From assembly GCA_017622235.1 (NCBI GenBank), contig JAGARN010000002.1:1-64000 (forward strand): DNA of 64,000 nucleotides, read 5' to 3'. Below are positions 16,373-25,463 of the stretch, in pieces (position 1 is the stretch's first letter; each line of letters opens with the position of its first letter). Source of the stretch: Spirochaetaceae bacterium (GTDB taxonomy: Bacteria; Spirochaetota; Spirochaetia; Treponematales; Treponemataceae). The notes below the pieces were generated by a model, which saw only the letters and a list, made by a program, of their open reading frames with translations, made no database searches and was not told the origin of the DNA. A program made the translations under genes and the position numbers.

Positions 16373-17506
16373 TTATTCTACCAATTCCCCAGCTCGTAAC
16401 ACAATACGAGTAGAACCATCTGAATATGTAAACTCTATTGTTGGGTTTTTGACTACACAATCCAAATGGATTAAAGCTGGTGCGTCACCGTCGTAATTTG
16501 CACCAATAGCAAAGTGACACGTACGGAAAGCTTTCTCGTCCTCTAACATATTACCAGTTATTGTTGCAGAAGGATTTAATCCTATGCCAAGCTCTCCGAT
16601 GTTGCGTGCGTTGCGACTGTAAACAATCCCTTGTCCAGATGGCAATTTACCTTCGTTTTCCATTTGCAACGCAGATTTCTCTGCTGTAGTTATGGTATCA
16701 AGAAGTTTTGTTGCTTCTATGCCACCTTTAACGGATTGAACGAAACCGCCCTTTACGTCTATTGTTACAGGATTTTCTAACAAAAAATCGCCTTCGTTTA
16801 CCGTTATAGAACCGTCAAATACAATAGTTCCTTTGCAGCCTTTTTCTTTACCGTCGCCTACAAGTGGACTTATAAAAACTTCACCAGCAGGTATATTCCC
16901 TCCAGAGCCAGCTACACAAAAAAAACCATTATCTTCAAAAGCTCTTCTTCCTGCAACAGGTACAACAACATCTGTTCCTAGAGGTGAAGTAACACGCACA
17001 GTTTGAACATCCTTGTATAATTCGCAAAGTTTACGACATCTATCGCCAAGAAGTTGATAATCAATATCTACAGTTCGTGCAAACATATCCAAAGTAATCC
17101 CTGGTGTCCAAACGGCCCGCATTGTTTTTTTCCCATACAAAAGATAATCAAATATATGGTCATGAGTTGAACCATCTTCTGCAACATAAGGTTTTTTTAT
17201 TGCTTCCAAATCTTTACCCAACTTATTTGCAGAAATAGAAAAAAACACGTCAGGTTCTGTTTTTAATGCAGCAATAACAACTGAATCGGCAGCATCTAAT
17301 GCCGTTTTTTCAGATTGAACAATCATGACAGATTTCGCTCCAACTTTAATACACTCATCATACAATGCTTGCGATATAATCTCTGTTTCAGCTATGCCAT
17401 TTTTTAAACTTCGATTTGTAACGATAAGAATTTTTTCATCGGTTTTAATTTGGCATACTTCTGTTACAATTTTTTTTGCACAACGTAAAATTTGTTGTTC
17501 GTTCAT
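16373..17506 (-). CDS. M29-family (aminopeptidase T/PepS-like) metallopeptidase
   Basis: 377 residues, cytoplasmic. The N-terminal segment resembles the M29/leucyl aminopeptidase fold. The C-terminal half carries the metal-binding run of the family: GSGGNIPAGEVFISP with Glu, NIGELGIGLNP with Glu, and FRTCHFAIGANYDGD with His, then HLDCVVKNPTIEF. Such enzymes release N-terminal residues using two divalent metals. Its ATG overlaps the citrate synthase stop by one base (TAATG), so the two are translationally coupled. That pairing has no obvious pathway logic. The exact substrate is unknown; a related dihydroxypyridine dioxygenase-like fold is the alternative call. Confidence 0.82.
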   Translation of the reverse strand: MNEQQILRCAKKIVTEVCQIKTDEKILIVTNRSLKNGIAETEIISQALYDECIKVGAKSVMIVQSEKTALDAADSVVIAALKTEPDVFFSISANKLGKDLEAIKKPYVAEDGSTHDHIFDYLLYGKKTMRAVWTPGITLDMFARTVDIDYQLLGDRCRKLCELYKDVQTVRVTSPLGTDVVVPVAGRRAFEDNGFFCVAGSGGNIPAGEVFISPLVGDGKEKGCKGTIVFDGSITVNEGDFLLENPVTIDVKGGFVQSVKGGIEATKLLDTITTAEKSALQMENEGKLPSGQGIVYSRNARNIGELGIGLNPSATITGNMLEDEKAFRTCHFAIGANYDGDAPALIHLDCVVKNPTIEFTYSDGSTRIVLRAGELVE

Positions 17507-18870
17507 TAATCCTCTCTCCGAAAATTTCTATCAGTCATCGGCTCGTATTCTTTTCGTCCAGAAACAGACTTATATGCTGGGCGAATGATTTTACCATTGT
17601 TTGCTAACTCTTCTATGCGATGAGCTGACCAACCGGCCATACGTGCAGTTGCAAACAGTGGAGTGTAAAGTTCTGGTGGCAAATTAAGCATTTTATACAC
17701 AAAACCTGAATAAAAATCTATATTTGCACTTACTCCTTTGTACATTTTACGATGGTTACTAATGACCATAGGTGCAAGCTTTTCGACTTTGGAATAAAGG
17801 TTATATTCTTTTACGGCATTTTTTGATTCAGCAAGTTCTTTTACATAATCACGAAAAATCAATGCTCTTGGGTCAGAAAGAGAATACACCGCATGACCGA
17901 TTCCGTAAACAAGACCACTTTTATCAAAAGCTTGCTTATTCAATAATTTTTCGATGTAAACACAAATTTCTTCTTCATCATCCCAGTCTTTTATGTTTTG
18001 CTTCATGTCTTCAAACATTTGCACAACTTTTATGTTAGCTCCACCATGTCGAGGTCCTTTAAGAGAACATAATGAAGAAGCCATTGCAGAATAAGTATCC
18101 GTACCAGATGAAGTAACAACATGATTGGTAAAAGTTGAATTGTTTCCTCCTCCATGCTCAGCATGAAGAACCAATGCTAAATCCAAAATTCTGGCTTCAA
18201 GTGGTGTAAATTTGGAGTCGGGACGCAACATATGTAGAATATTTTCTGCTACAGAAAGTTTTTTTTCTGGAGTATGTATTATAAGACTTTGCTTGTTGTA
18301 ATAATAAGCGAAAGATTGAAATCCGTATACCATCAAACTTGGGAATTGTGCAATCAACTGAAGACATTGACGTAATACGTTTGGAATTGAAGTATCTTCT
18401 GGGTTAGCGTCATAAGTGTAAAGCGTAAGAACACTTGTTGCTAGTTGATTCATCATATCCTGACCAGGTGCATTCATAATAGTATTTCTCAAGAATTCAT
18501 CTGGTAACATCATCATATCACCTAATATTTTTCGGAATTCAATATATTCATCTTTTGTGGGCAGATGTCCAATTACCAATAGAAAACATATTTCCTCAAA
18601 ACCAAAATACTTTCCACTTAAAAAACCTTGAACAAGAGTTCGAATATCATATCCTCTGTAAAGGAGTTGTCCTTCACAAGGAACGACATCCCCATCTTCT
18701 ATACGGTATGCCAAAATTTCTGATATTTCTGTTAAACCGGCTAAAACGCCTTTTCCACTAATATCTCTGAGACCTCTTTTAACTTCGTACTTGGTATACA
18801 AACTGCTATCTATCAAACTACTGTACGTAGCACAGTGGCTATATGTGTTTATTATTTTTTCAAAAGACAA
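17506..18870 (-). CDS. gltA: Citrate synthase
   Basis: 454 residues. Condenses oxaloacetate and acetyl-CoA. Conserved elements: LLYRGYDI, the catalytic region ALVLHAEHGGGNNSTFTNHVV with active-site His, GPRHGGANIKV, and GIGHAVYSLSDPRA. The start is TTG at 18870: a perfect AGGAGGTGA lies seven to eight bases upstream and no ATG fits. In an anaerobe it probably serves glutamate synthesis rather than a full TCA cycle. The sequence is of the longer type found in anaerobic Firmicutes and spirochaetes. 2-Methylcitrate synthase is a less likely alternative. Confidence 0.93.
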   Translation of the reverse strand: MSFEKIINTYSHCATYSSLIDSSLYTKYEVKRGLRDISGKGVLAGLTEISEILAYRIEDGDVVPCEGQLLYRGYDIRTLVQGFLSGKYFGFEEICFLLVIGHLPTKDEYIEFRKILGDMMMLPDEFLRNTIMNAPGQDMMNQLATSVLTLYTYDANPEDTSIPNVLRQCLQLIAQFPSLMVYGFQSFAYYYNKQSLIIHTPEKKLSVAENILHMLRPDSKFTPLEARILDLALVLHAEHGGGNNSTFTNHVVTSSGTDTYSAMASSLCSLKGPRHGGANIKVVQMFEDMKQNIKDWDDEEEICVYIEKLLNKQAFDKSGLVYGIGHAVYSLSDPRALIFRDYVKELAESKNAVKEYNLYSKVEKLAPMVISNHRKMYKGVSANIDFYSGFVYKMLNLPPELYTPLFATARMAGWSAHRIEELANNGKIIRPAYKSVSGRKEYEPMTDRNFRRED

Positions 18871-18905
18871 TGAACTTCACCTCCTAAGTTATTGCTCACA
18901 GTAAA

Positions 18906-18934
18906 AGTATATGAATTTAATCATATTACGTCAA
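18906..18934 (-). promoter_or_regulatory. Citrate synthase promoter
   Basis: On the minus strand, TTGACG at 18934-18929 and TATACT at 18911-18906, exactly 17 bp apart. The leader is about 30 nt and carries AGGAGGTGA. Confidence 0.8.
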
Positions 18935-18972
18935 ACCGTAATAGACCAACAACTTTGATAACATCTATTATC

Positions 18973-19314
18973 TTATTTTTGCCTTATGTATTTATTTACT
19001 TGCAAGTTGTGTAAAAAAGTGATAACTCGATTAAGCATTTTATCTTTTTCGGTAGGGAAGGCTTCTTCCATTTTTTTTACGATTTGGAAAACTGTATTTT
19101 CGCCGTCTAAAAGTTGCCACAGTGTTGAACCGTATTTATCAAGTGAAATATGACTGATTTTTGGTTGCCCAAAAAACTTTTGTGCAATGCGGTTAAAAAA
19201 TCCTTTGTTTTCTACATCAAGGATAACAAGGTTTTCTTCTTCTCTCCAAGTTATTGATTTTTCGGGAAGGAACTTAATATCCATATAATTTTTTTTAATC
19301 TTTTGTTTTTTCAT
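18973..19314 (-). CDS. PqqD-like protein
   Basis: 113 residues. The core FLPEKSITWREEENLVILDV followed by ISLDKYGSTLWQLLDGENTV and a helical C-terminus matches the PqqD winged-helix pattern (peptide-binding chaperone of radical-SAM peptide pathways). No precursor peptide or radical SAM gene is visible nearby, so a RiPP role is not supported here; stand-alone PqqD-like proteins are common in spirochaetes and clostridia. It lies between the OPT transporter terminator and the citrate synthase promoter and has an AGGAT ribosome site. Confidence 0.75.
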   Translation of the reverse strand: MKKQKIKKNYMDIKFLPEKSITWREEENLVILDVENKGFFNRIAQKFFGQPKISHISLDKYGSTLWQLLDGENTVFQIVKKMEEAFPTEKDKMLNRVITFLHNLQVNKYIRQK

Positions 19315-19325
19315 ATAATCCTAAA

Positions 19326-19372
19326 AGAAAAGGGCTGCCAAAGATGTAATCACTTTTGAGACAGCCCCTTTG
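19326..19372 (-). terminator. Intrinsic terminator after the OPT transporter
   Basis: On the minus strand AAAGGGGCTG pairs with CAGCCCTTTT across a loop of about 20 nt, followed by a T-rich tail (TTTTCTTTTAGG). It lies immediately after the stop at 19380. Confidence 0.75.
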
Positions 19373-19379
19373 CTAGTTA

Positions 19380-21275
19380 TTATTTATTTTTTGGTTTTTT
19401 GTAAGAGAAATACAAAATAGATGCACAAATCAATGCAAAGAAGATTACACCACCAATGTTTCCAAGTGGTAAACCTAGATTAATTGTGTCTGCAAGAGTT
19501 CCCTTTGCTGTTGGAATAATAGCGAATACAGCAAGTAAAATACCAACTAAGCCTTCTCCGGCAATCATACCAGAACAGTAAAGAACACCGTTGTCGGCTG
19601 CTTCTTTCTTTTCTTCTTCTGATTTTTTAGATGATTTTCTTTCAATAAACCAGCGAATTAATCCACCAACGTAAATTGGAGTAGAAAGATAGATTGGAAG
19701 ATATAAACCTACAGCAAATGGTAACACTGGGATTTTTAGTAGTTCAATAACAACTGCAATTCCAACACCACAGAAAATTAATCCCCAAGGAAGAGTTCCA
19801 CCCATTACACCTTCAATAACAAGTTTCATTAATGTGGCTTGTGGAGCAGGAAGTTCTTGAGAACCAAATCCCCAAGCTTTATTTAGAAGGAACATAATTC
19901 CACCAATGGCAATAGCTGCAGCCACAGCACCAACAATTTCACCAATTTGTTGTTTAATTGGGGTTGCACCAACAATGTAACCTGTTTTTAAGTCCTGAGA
20001 GGTATCTCCAGCCATAGCTGTTACAATACTTACGATTGTTCCAATACAAATTGCTACAGCCATTCCTTCGTAGCCAGAAAAGCCTGCTGATTTTAGAATA
20101 AGTGTAACAATCAATAATGTGGCAATAATCATTCCAGAAATTGGGTTGTTTGAAGAACCAACTAAACCAACCATGCGGCTAGAAACGGTTGCAAAAAAGA
20201 ACCCAAAAACAACGATAAGTAGAGCACCTAGGAAAGGAACTGGAATTGATGGAACAAGCCAAATCAATAGAGCAATAATTAAACTTCCAACGAGAACAAA
20301 AATCATTGGAATGTCTCTTGCTGTTCTTTCAGAAGATTCTGCTTTTTTACCAAAACCTTTCATTGCTTTTGCAAATGTGCTGATAATTAGTGGAAGTGAT
20401 TTTATCAAACTGAAAATACCACCAGCAGCTACGGCACCTGCACCAATATAACGGATGTAAGAACTCCAAATACCGTCTGCACCCATTTCGCTAATTGCAG
20501 CTGTTCCAGGAGCAATAATGCTATCAAGTCCGAATAAAGAAAGGGCAGGAATTAATACGAACCAGCCTAAAACACCACCAGCGAAAATGTATGAAGAAAT
20601 CTTTAATCCACAAATGTATCCAACACCTGTTAGAGCTGGTAAAACATCTACACCAAATCCTGTTTTTAGAGATTTTAGTTTCCATGCAATTTCAGATGGG
20701 AAAAGCTTAATTCCGTCTGTAATGAACTTGTAAAGAGCGGCAATTCCAAGACCAGAGAAAACGATTTTTGTTTTATGTCCCCCTTCTTCACCTGCTAAAA
20801 GAACTTCTGCACAAGCTGTTCCTTCTGGGAAAGGAAGAACCCCGTGTTCTTTTACGATAAGTGCATTTCTTAGAGGAATCATAAAGAGAACACCAAGAAT
20901 TCCACCAAATAGTGAAATAATTGCAATGTTCCAGAAAGATGGAGCTGCTACTTTTGTTGATTCATTTGCCCACATGAAAAGTGCTGGAATTGTGAAAATT
21001 GCTCCAGCTGCTAAAGATTCACCTGCAGACCCGATTGTCTGAACCATGTTGTTTTCCAAAATGGAATTTCGCTTCATGATTACGCGAATAATTCCCATAG
21101 AAATAACAGCTGCAGGAATTGATGCAGAAATTGTCATACCAACTCTTAATCCAAGGTAGGCGTTTGCTGCACCAAAAACTACTGCTAGAATCAATCCTAA
21201 AAGAATTGATGTTACAGTTAATTCAGGCATCACTTTGTCTGCCGGAATAAAAGGTTTAAATTCTTTGTTATTCAT
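19380..21275 (-). CDS. OPT-family oligopeptide transporter
   Basis: 631 residues from ATG 21275; a TTG at 21281 is in frame but less well placed relative to ACGAG. About 14-16 membrane helices. OPT signatures include GLRVGMTISASIPAAVISMGI near the start, NNMVQTIGSAGESLAAGAIF, GGILGVLFMIPLRN, and FPEGTACAEVLLAGEEGGH. The family imports small peptides or modified peptides with protons in the cytoplasmic membrane. It has its own promoter and a strong terminator, so it is monocistronic. Substrate unknown. Confidence 0.93.
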   Translation of the reverse strand: MNNKEFKPFIPADKVMPELTVTSILLGLILAVVFGAANAYLGLRVGMTISASIPAAVISMGIIRVIMKRNSILENNMVQTIGSAGESLAAGAIFTIPALFMWANESTKVAAPSFWNIAIISLFGGILGVLFMIPLRNALIVKEHGVLPFPEGTACAEVLLAGEEGGHKTKIVFSGLGIAALYKFITDGIKLFPSEIAWKLKSLKTGFGVDVLPALTGVGYICGLKISSYIFAGGVLGWFVLIPALSLFGLDSIIAPGTAAISEMGADGIWSSYIRYIGAGAVAAGGIFSLIKSLPLIISTFAKAMKGFGKKAESSERTARDIPMIFVLVGSLIIALLIWLVPSIPVPFLGALLIVVFGFFFATVSSRMVGLVGSSNNPISGMIIATLLIVTLILKSAGFSGYEGMAVAICIGTIVSIVTAMAGDTSQDLKTGYIVGATPIKQQIGEIVGAVAAAIAIGGIMFLLNKAWGFGSQELPAPQATLMKLVIEGVMGGTLPWGLIFCGVGIAVVIELLKIPVLPFAVGLYLPIYLSTPIYVGGLIRWFIERKSSKKSEEEKKEAADNGVLYCSGMIAGEGLVGILLAVFAIIPTAKGTLADTINLGLPLGNIGGVIFFALICASILYFSYKKPKNK

Positions 21276-21308
21276 AATCAAAACTCGTTAATTGTAATAT
21301 GTAGGGTA

Positions 21309-21337
21309 AGTATACAACATTTCCGTAAAAGTGTTAA
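21309..21337 (-). promoter_or_regulatory. OPT transporter promoter
   Basis: Minus strand TTAACA at 21337-21332, 17-bp spacer, TATACT at 21314-21309. Predicted leader about 30 nt. Confidence 0.75.
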
Positions 21338-21356
21338 TTGTAAAAACAAAGCTATT

Positions 21357-21385
21357 TTGCATATATTTTCTTACCAAAATATGAT
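21357..21385 (+). promoter_or_regulatory. Promoter with near-absent leader for the 21399 kinase gene
   Basis: TTGCAT at 21357-21362, 17-bp spacer, TATGAT at 21380-21385. The start codon at 21399 lies only 13 bases after the -10, so the leader would be about six bases with no ribosome site. Confidence 0.65.
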
Positions 21386-21398
21386 AGAATGTTCACAG

Positions 21399-21974
21399 AT
21401 GAAAACTCTTATTCTTATCACTGGCGACCTTGCCACAGGAAAAAGCACCTTGGCAAAAAGACTTTCCCAAAAAATAAAGGCTTTGTGTTTTACAAAAGAC
21501 GTGCTAAAAGAAATTCTTTCCGACGACATAGGATTTTCTTGCCGGCAAGAAAACAAAAACCTCAGCATTGCTTCTGTGGACATAATGAAGCACATTTTCT
21601 GCCAGTATGCTTTTTTGGAACAAGACCTGATTTTGGAAGCCAATTTTCACAAACCAGAAATCATCGCACTAAAAACCCTGGCAAAGCAACACAATTACAA
21701 ACTCCTTCTTTTTTTCTTGCAAGGCGAAATAAACCAACTTTTCCAAAAATTCACCAGCAGAATAAAAGAACAAGGTCGCCATCCCACTCACTGCACTGAC
21801 GACATAATAGAACCTGTCGGCTTTGAAAAATATTTGCTCGCTAACCGGAAAGAACTTTCCCAGTTTTTGCAAGAAAAACAAAATCCGGACTTTTCCGTCA
21901 CCACCATAAAAGTAAAAGATGACAACTACGATTCTGTCTTTACTCAGGTTTTGAAAGCAGTACAAAACACATAA
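21399..21974 (+). CDS. P-loop kinase/AAA_33-type ATPase
   Basis: 191 residues from ATG 21399. Upstream in-frame starts at 21357 and 21381 lie inside the promoter and are unlikely. Walker A is ITGDLATGKSTLAKRL near the N-terminus, and a DLILEANFHKP strand supplies the Walker B-like region. It belongs to the zeta-toxin/chloramphenicol-kinase-like AAA_33 group, which phosphorylates small molecules. The substrate is unknown. It is a single gene, divergent from the OPT transporter, with no partner antitoxin visible, so a toxin role is not supported. Confidence 0.8.
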   Translation: MKTLILITGDLATGKSTLAKRLSQKIKALCFTKDVLKEILSDDIGFSCRQENKNLSIASVDIMKHIFCQYAFLEQDLILEANFHKPEIIALKTLAKQHNYKLLLFFLQGEINQLFQKFTSRIKEQGRHPTHCTDDIIEPVGFEKYLLANRKELSQFLQEKQNPDFSVTTIKVKDDNYDSVFTQVLKAVQNT

Positions 21975-22036
21975 AATTCAACATTTTTTCAGAATCCTAA
22001 GTCAAAGACAAAAATATTCTTTTTTCAATAATATAT

Positions 22037-22066
22037 TTGACATATTATGAATTCCACATATATAAT
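22037..22066 (+). promoter_or_regulatory. Promoter abutting the ROK regulator start
   Basis: TTGACA at 22037-22042, 18-bp spacer, consensus TATAAT at 22061-22066. An ATG at 22074 lies seven bases further on, at the predicted transcription start. The upstream ATG at 22047 would fall inside the promoter. Confidence 0.72.
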
Positions 22067-22073
22067 TCAAGGT

Positions 22074-23246
22074 ATGTATAATAACAACAGTTTTCAACAC
22101 AATTCAAATATTTCAAGAGTTGCCGATGTCATATGGAGAAATGCAACTGTTTCTAGGGCAGAAATTTCAAGACAACTTTCACTTTATCGTTCCACTGTTT
22201 CAAACATAATTGGAACTTTACTTGAAAACGGTGTTGTGTTGGAAACATCTGTTGCTTCTGCTTCTGCAAGTGGCGGTCGCAAACCTATAACCCTTACGTT
22301 AAACGCAGCATTAGGTTGTGTAATTGGTATAGAAATTCAACCAGAAACATATCATGTTGTAGCTATTGATATAAATGGTGAGGTGTTGCTACATAAACAT
22401 GGTCTAACTTGTAAAGCTGATTTTGTAGAAATTTTCGATACAATTTACGATGACTGTGAAGTTGAAATAAAAAAACTGAATCTGCCTGTTTTAGCTATCT
22501 GCGTAGGAATTCCAGGCATCATTGACACAACCAACAATTTAATTTTGCGTTCAGATCCTTTTAAACTAGAAAATTTTGATTTTGAAGCAGAGATTAGTAG
22601 TAAATTCGATATTCCTGTTCTAATAGAAAACGATGCTCGCTGTTGTGCTTGGGCGGATAAAACTAGAAACCGTAGCGAAGGTTTAAGAGACTTTATCACC
22701 GTAATGGCAGAACACCACATTGGTCAAAGCAACGATGAAATTGTAAAAGCTGGTCTTGGTGTTGGAATTGCTTTATGTAGCAACGGGAAACTTCATCACG
22801 GTTACCAATTTGCTGCCGGCGAATACGTTTCACACTCTTGGCGGCCAGGTATTATCGGTCAAACAGGTTTGCCAGAAGAAATAACATCTCGAATCGGTTC
22901 CGACTTACATTCTTTTAGAAAATGGGTTGTTGAATTCTTTTTTACGCTTACTCCGATTCTTACAGTGTTTGCTCCAGAAAAACTATATATACACGGATAC
23001 CCCGTTCAGTACAAAAATATTGTGTTGCAAACTATACAGAGTGCTGTTCCTCAATTTTCTGCCATACTCAAAAAAAATAATTGTACCATGGAGTTTGCAC
23101 CTGTAGATAATACCGTAGTTGCAAGGGGTGCTGCTTGTTATTACGTCAACAAACTTTTTTCTATTTCAGAACCAAATGAACAAGGTAATTTGAAAGTACA
23201 AACTAATTGGGATAACCTTTTTTCTACTCTTGCTAATTCAAAATAA
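22074..23246 (+). CDS. ROK-family transcriptional regulator/sugar kinase homolog
   Basis: 390 residues from ATG 22074 (399 if ATG 22047 is used). An N-terminal winged helix-turn-helix (about ISRVADVIWRNATVSRAEIS, then LSLYRSTVSNIIGTLLENGV) precedes a ROK domain with an ASGGRKP junction and a GVGIPGIIDTTNN-like motif. A conserved LIENDARCCAWADK segment follows. The usual ROK zinc-type CxCGxxGC motif is absent; the region reads YQFAAGEYVSHSWRPG. It is therefore a NagC/XylR-like regulator responding to a sugar, target unknown. It is followed 20 bp later by the NusG-II gene. Confidence 0.86.
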   Translation: MYNNNSFQHNSNISRVADVIWRNATVSRAEISRQLSLYRSTVSNIIGTLLENGVVLETSVASASASGGRKPITLTLNAALGCVIGIEIQPETYHVVAIDINGEVLLHKHGLTCKADFVEIFDTIYDDCEVEIKKLNLPVLAICVGIPGIIDTTNNLILRSDPFKLENFDFEAEISSKFDIPVLIENDARCCAWADKTRNRSEGLRDFITVMAEHHIGQSNDEIVKAGLGVGIALCSNGKLHHGYQFAAGEYVSHSWRPGIIGQTGLPEEITSRIGSDLHSFRKWVVEFFFTLTPILTVFAPEKLYIHGYPVQYKNIVLQTIQSAVPQFSAILKKNNCTMEFAPVDNTVVARGAACYYVNKLFSISEPNEQGNLKVQTNWDNLFSTLANSK

Positions 23247-23266
23247 TTAGATATAGAGAGGTTTTT

Positions 23267-23638
23267 TTGCAAAAAATTCGTCCTGTCGATATAATTCTTC
23301 TGATGTTGGCTATTACTTTGTGTGGCGTTTCCATTGTGCTGGCAACCTCTAATTCTGGAACAAATGCTGTTCTGTCCGTAAACACTCCTGATGGGGAATT
23401 CCTTTATCAAATGAATCAAGACCAAACTTTGCAACTGCAAGGACTAGAAGGTATTTCAGTAATACAAATTCAACAAGGGAAAGCTTTTTTTTCGGAATCA
23501 CCCTGTCCTAACAAAACCTGTATTGCAACAGCTGCTATTAGTAACAATGGCGAATGGGCTGCTTGCTTACCAAATGGCATATTTATTAGCATACAACAAA
23601 AAAGCGAAAGCCCAGAGATTGACATTATTGCTTTCTGA
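23267..23638 (+). CDS. NusG domain II membrane-anchored protein
   Basis: 123 residues, TTG start at 23267 with GAGAGG upstream. One N-terminal membrane helix (VDIILLMLAITLCGVSIVLA), then an exported beta domain of the NusG-II type: GEFLYQMNQDQTLQL, SPCPNKTCI with paired Cys, ISNNGEWAACLPNGIFI. In other bacteria these proteins accompany Gx transporter, ApbE and Rnf-type genes; here a Gx transporter gene is about 17 kb away. The function is unknown. It follows the ROK gene and precedes radA. Confidence 0.85.
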   Translation: MQKIRPVDIILLMLAITLCGVSIVLATSNSGTNAVLSVNTPDGEFLYQMNQDQTLQLQGLEGISVIQIQQGKAFFSESPCPNKTCIATAAISNNGEWAACLPNGIFISIQQKSESPEIDIIAF

Positions 23639-23647
23639 ATCCATTAT
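23619..23647 (+). promoter_or_regulatory. Leaderless radA promoter inside the end of the NusG-II gene
   Basis: TTGACA at 23619-23624, 17-bp spacer, CATTAT at 23642-23647, then six bases to the radA ATG at 23654. No ribosome site is present. Confidence 0.65.
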
Positions 23648-23653
23648 ATAAGT

Positions 23654-25030
23654 ATGGCAAAGAAAAAAAATGGTTCTATTATTTATAAGTGTAGTTCCTG
23701 TGGTTATATGCAGCCCAGGTGGTTAGGTCGGTGCCCTGAATGTGCCGAATGGAATAGTTTTGAAGAATGTATTGCTGACGAAACCCCTCGGCAACTTTCA
23801 ATTTTAGGCTCTCAAGCAGGGTTCTCTACAAGGGCAAAGCCTGTTCCTCTTTCTACTGTAAATCCCATGGAAGGTAGTCGAATTTCCACTGGCATAGCCG
23901 AATTTGACCGAGTGCTAGGCGATGGAGCAATGAAGCGTTCCGCTGTTTTAATCGGTGGCGAACCTGGCATTGGTAAATCTACGTTGCTTTTACAAACTGC
24001 TGCTAAAATTGCAGAAACAATTCCTTCTGCAAAAATTTTATATGTTTCCGGAGAAGAATCCCCAGCCCAAATTCGTGCTAGAGCAGACAGACTTGGACTA
24101 ACAAAATCCGTTCAAGCTGGAGCGATAGAACTTTTATGTACCACTCGTTTGGCAGACATAGAAGCCGCCCTTAACAATATAAATCCCATCTTTGTTGTAA
24201 TTGATTCAATACAAACCGTCTACAGTGCTGATGCAGGAATTGTTCCTGGCACAGTGAACCAACTTAAATTTTGTGGCAATGAGCTAATCGGTTGGGTCAA
24301 AGAAAGGGATTCTGTTCTTTTTTTAGCAGCTCATGTTACAAAAGAAGGTCAAATTGCCGGACCAAAATCTTTAGAGCACATGGTTGATACTGTTATTTCA
24401 TTTGAACGAAACGATGAGCAAGTACGTTTTTTACGTGCCCAAAAAAATCGGTTCGGTTCTGTGGATGAACTAGGTATTTTTGCAATGACAGAAACAGGAT
24501 TAATCGCTGTAGAAGATCCTTCTGCACTCTTTATAACCAGAAGGAATGGTGCAATTCCGGCTGGAGTTGCGTCTGTTCCTGTATTTGAAGGTAGCCGTGT
24601 TTTTTTGGTTGAAATACAAGCCTTAACTGTACCCGCAAAAGCTGCCATTACAAGAGTTTACTCTGACAAAATTGATTCAGCACGCGTAAGCCGTGTTGCT
24701 GCAGTTCTTGAAAAAAGAATAGGATTAAGATTTAGCGACCAAGATTTATACATAAATGTTGCAGGTGGCGTACGACTAACAGAAAGTGCTATAGACGGAG
24801 CATTGGCAGCTGCATTGTATTCTGCACGAACAGATTTACCCCTACCCGAAGGAACCGCCCTTGCTGGCGAGCTTAGCCTTGCAGGAGAAATACGCCCCGT
24901 AAATCGTTTAAAACAACGTGTAAAAGCTGCCGTTACCTTGGGATACACCAACGTAGTTGCACCAGAACAAGAAGAATCAACATTTTGCGTTAAAGACATA
25001 AAGTCTTTGATAAAGCATTTATTTGGGTAA
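23654..25030 (+). CDS. radA: DNA repair protein RadA
   Basis: 458 residues, full length. The N-terminal zinc finger has Cys13, Cys16, Cys27 and Cys30 (CSSCG...CPEC). The RecA-like core has Walker A GGEPGIGKST, the ILYVSGEES strand and the RadA-specific KNRFGS motif. A Lon-protease-like C-terminal domain covers about 290-458 (LYINVAGGVRLTES, AGELSLAGEIRPV). RadA helps process recombination intermediates through branch migration. Its promoter appears to lie in the end of the preceding gene and places transcription start at the ATG. Confidence 0.97.
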   Translation: MAKKKNGSIIYKCSSCGYMQPRWLGRCPECAEWNSFEECIADETPRQLSILGSQAGFSTRAKPVPLSTVNPMEGSRISTGIAEFDRVLGDGAMKRSAVLIGGEPGIGKSTLLLQTAAKIAETIPSAKILYVSGEESPAQIRARADRLGLTKSVQAGAIELLCTTRLADIEAALNNINPIFVVIDSIQTVYSADAGIVPGTVNQLKFCGNELIGWVKERDSVLFLAAHVTKEGQIAGPKSLEHMVDTVISFERNDEQVRFLRAQKNRFGSVDELGIFAMTETGLIAVEDPSALFITRRNGAIPAGVASVPVFEGSRVFLVEIQALTVPAKAAITRVYSDKIDSARVSRVAAVLEKRIGLRFSDQDLYINVAGGVRLTESAIDGALAAALYSARTDLPLPEGTALAGELSLAGEIRPVNRLKQRVKAAVTLGYTNVVAPEQEESTFCVKDIKSLIKHLFG

Positions 25031-25084
25031 GTTGTAATTGAAAATCAGTTGACTTTTACAACATTATGCAGCATAGTATATGCC

Positions 25085-25462
25085 ATGGAAGGTGAAAGAC
25101 GCCGACAACCTAGATTTAAGGTTATTGCAAAGGTAAAAGCAGATGAACTTTGTATTTTTCCTGGCACATTATTAGATGTTAGTTCCACAGGTTGTAAAAT
25201 CCGTTTCCCCATCAGTGTTACTGTTGATATGGAAAAAGAGTATCAGTTAAAAATAAAGATTTGCCAAAACAAAATTACTAAAGAGTTATTTCTTATTGGG
25301 CAGCCAGTTTATTCAAGTGTAGAAGAAACCTCAGAAATAGGATTCGTATTTCTTAGAAGTCCTGATTCAAGACAGCTAGATTCATACATTCAAAGTTTTC
25401 AATCTGATGCCGAAGCCGCCGCTAATTGGAATACACAAGCATCATATGTTTACGTAGGATAA
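25085..25462 (+). CDS. PilZ-domain (cyclic di-GMP-binding) protein
   Basis: 125 residues from ATG 25085; an in-frame TTG at 25049 is part of the -35 of its own promoter (TTGACT-17-CATAGT, then seven bases to the ATG). PilZ signature residues are present: RRRQPRF (RxxxR type) near the N-terminus and DVSSTGCKIR (DxSxxG). It probably senses cyclic di-GMP and affects motility or surface behaviour. It sits between radA and an rRNA methyltransferase-like gene and ends one base before that start. Confidence 0.85.
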   Translation: MEGERRRQPRFKVIAKVKADELCIFPGTLLDVSSTGCKIRFPISVTVDMEKEYQLKIKICQNKITKELFLIGQPVYSSVEETSEIGFVFLRSPDSRQLDSYIQSFQSDAEAAANWNTQASYVYVG

Positions 25463-25463
25463 A

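Noticed and set aside
18973-19314. RiPP/radical-SAM peptide cluster suggested by the PqqD-like protein
   Set aside because: No precursor peptide, radical SAM enzyme or export gene is nearby; neighbours are a peptide transporter and citrate synthase.
21399-21974. Zeta-type toxin of a toxin-antitoxin pair
   Set aside because: Only the P-loop kinase fold supports it; there is no epsilon-like antitoxin or other small gene beside it.
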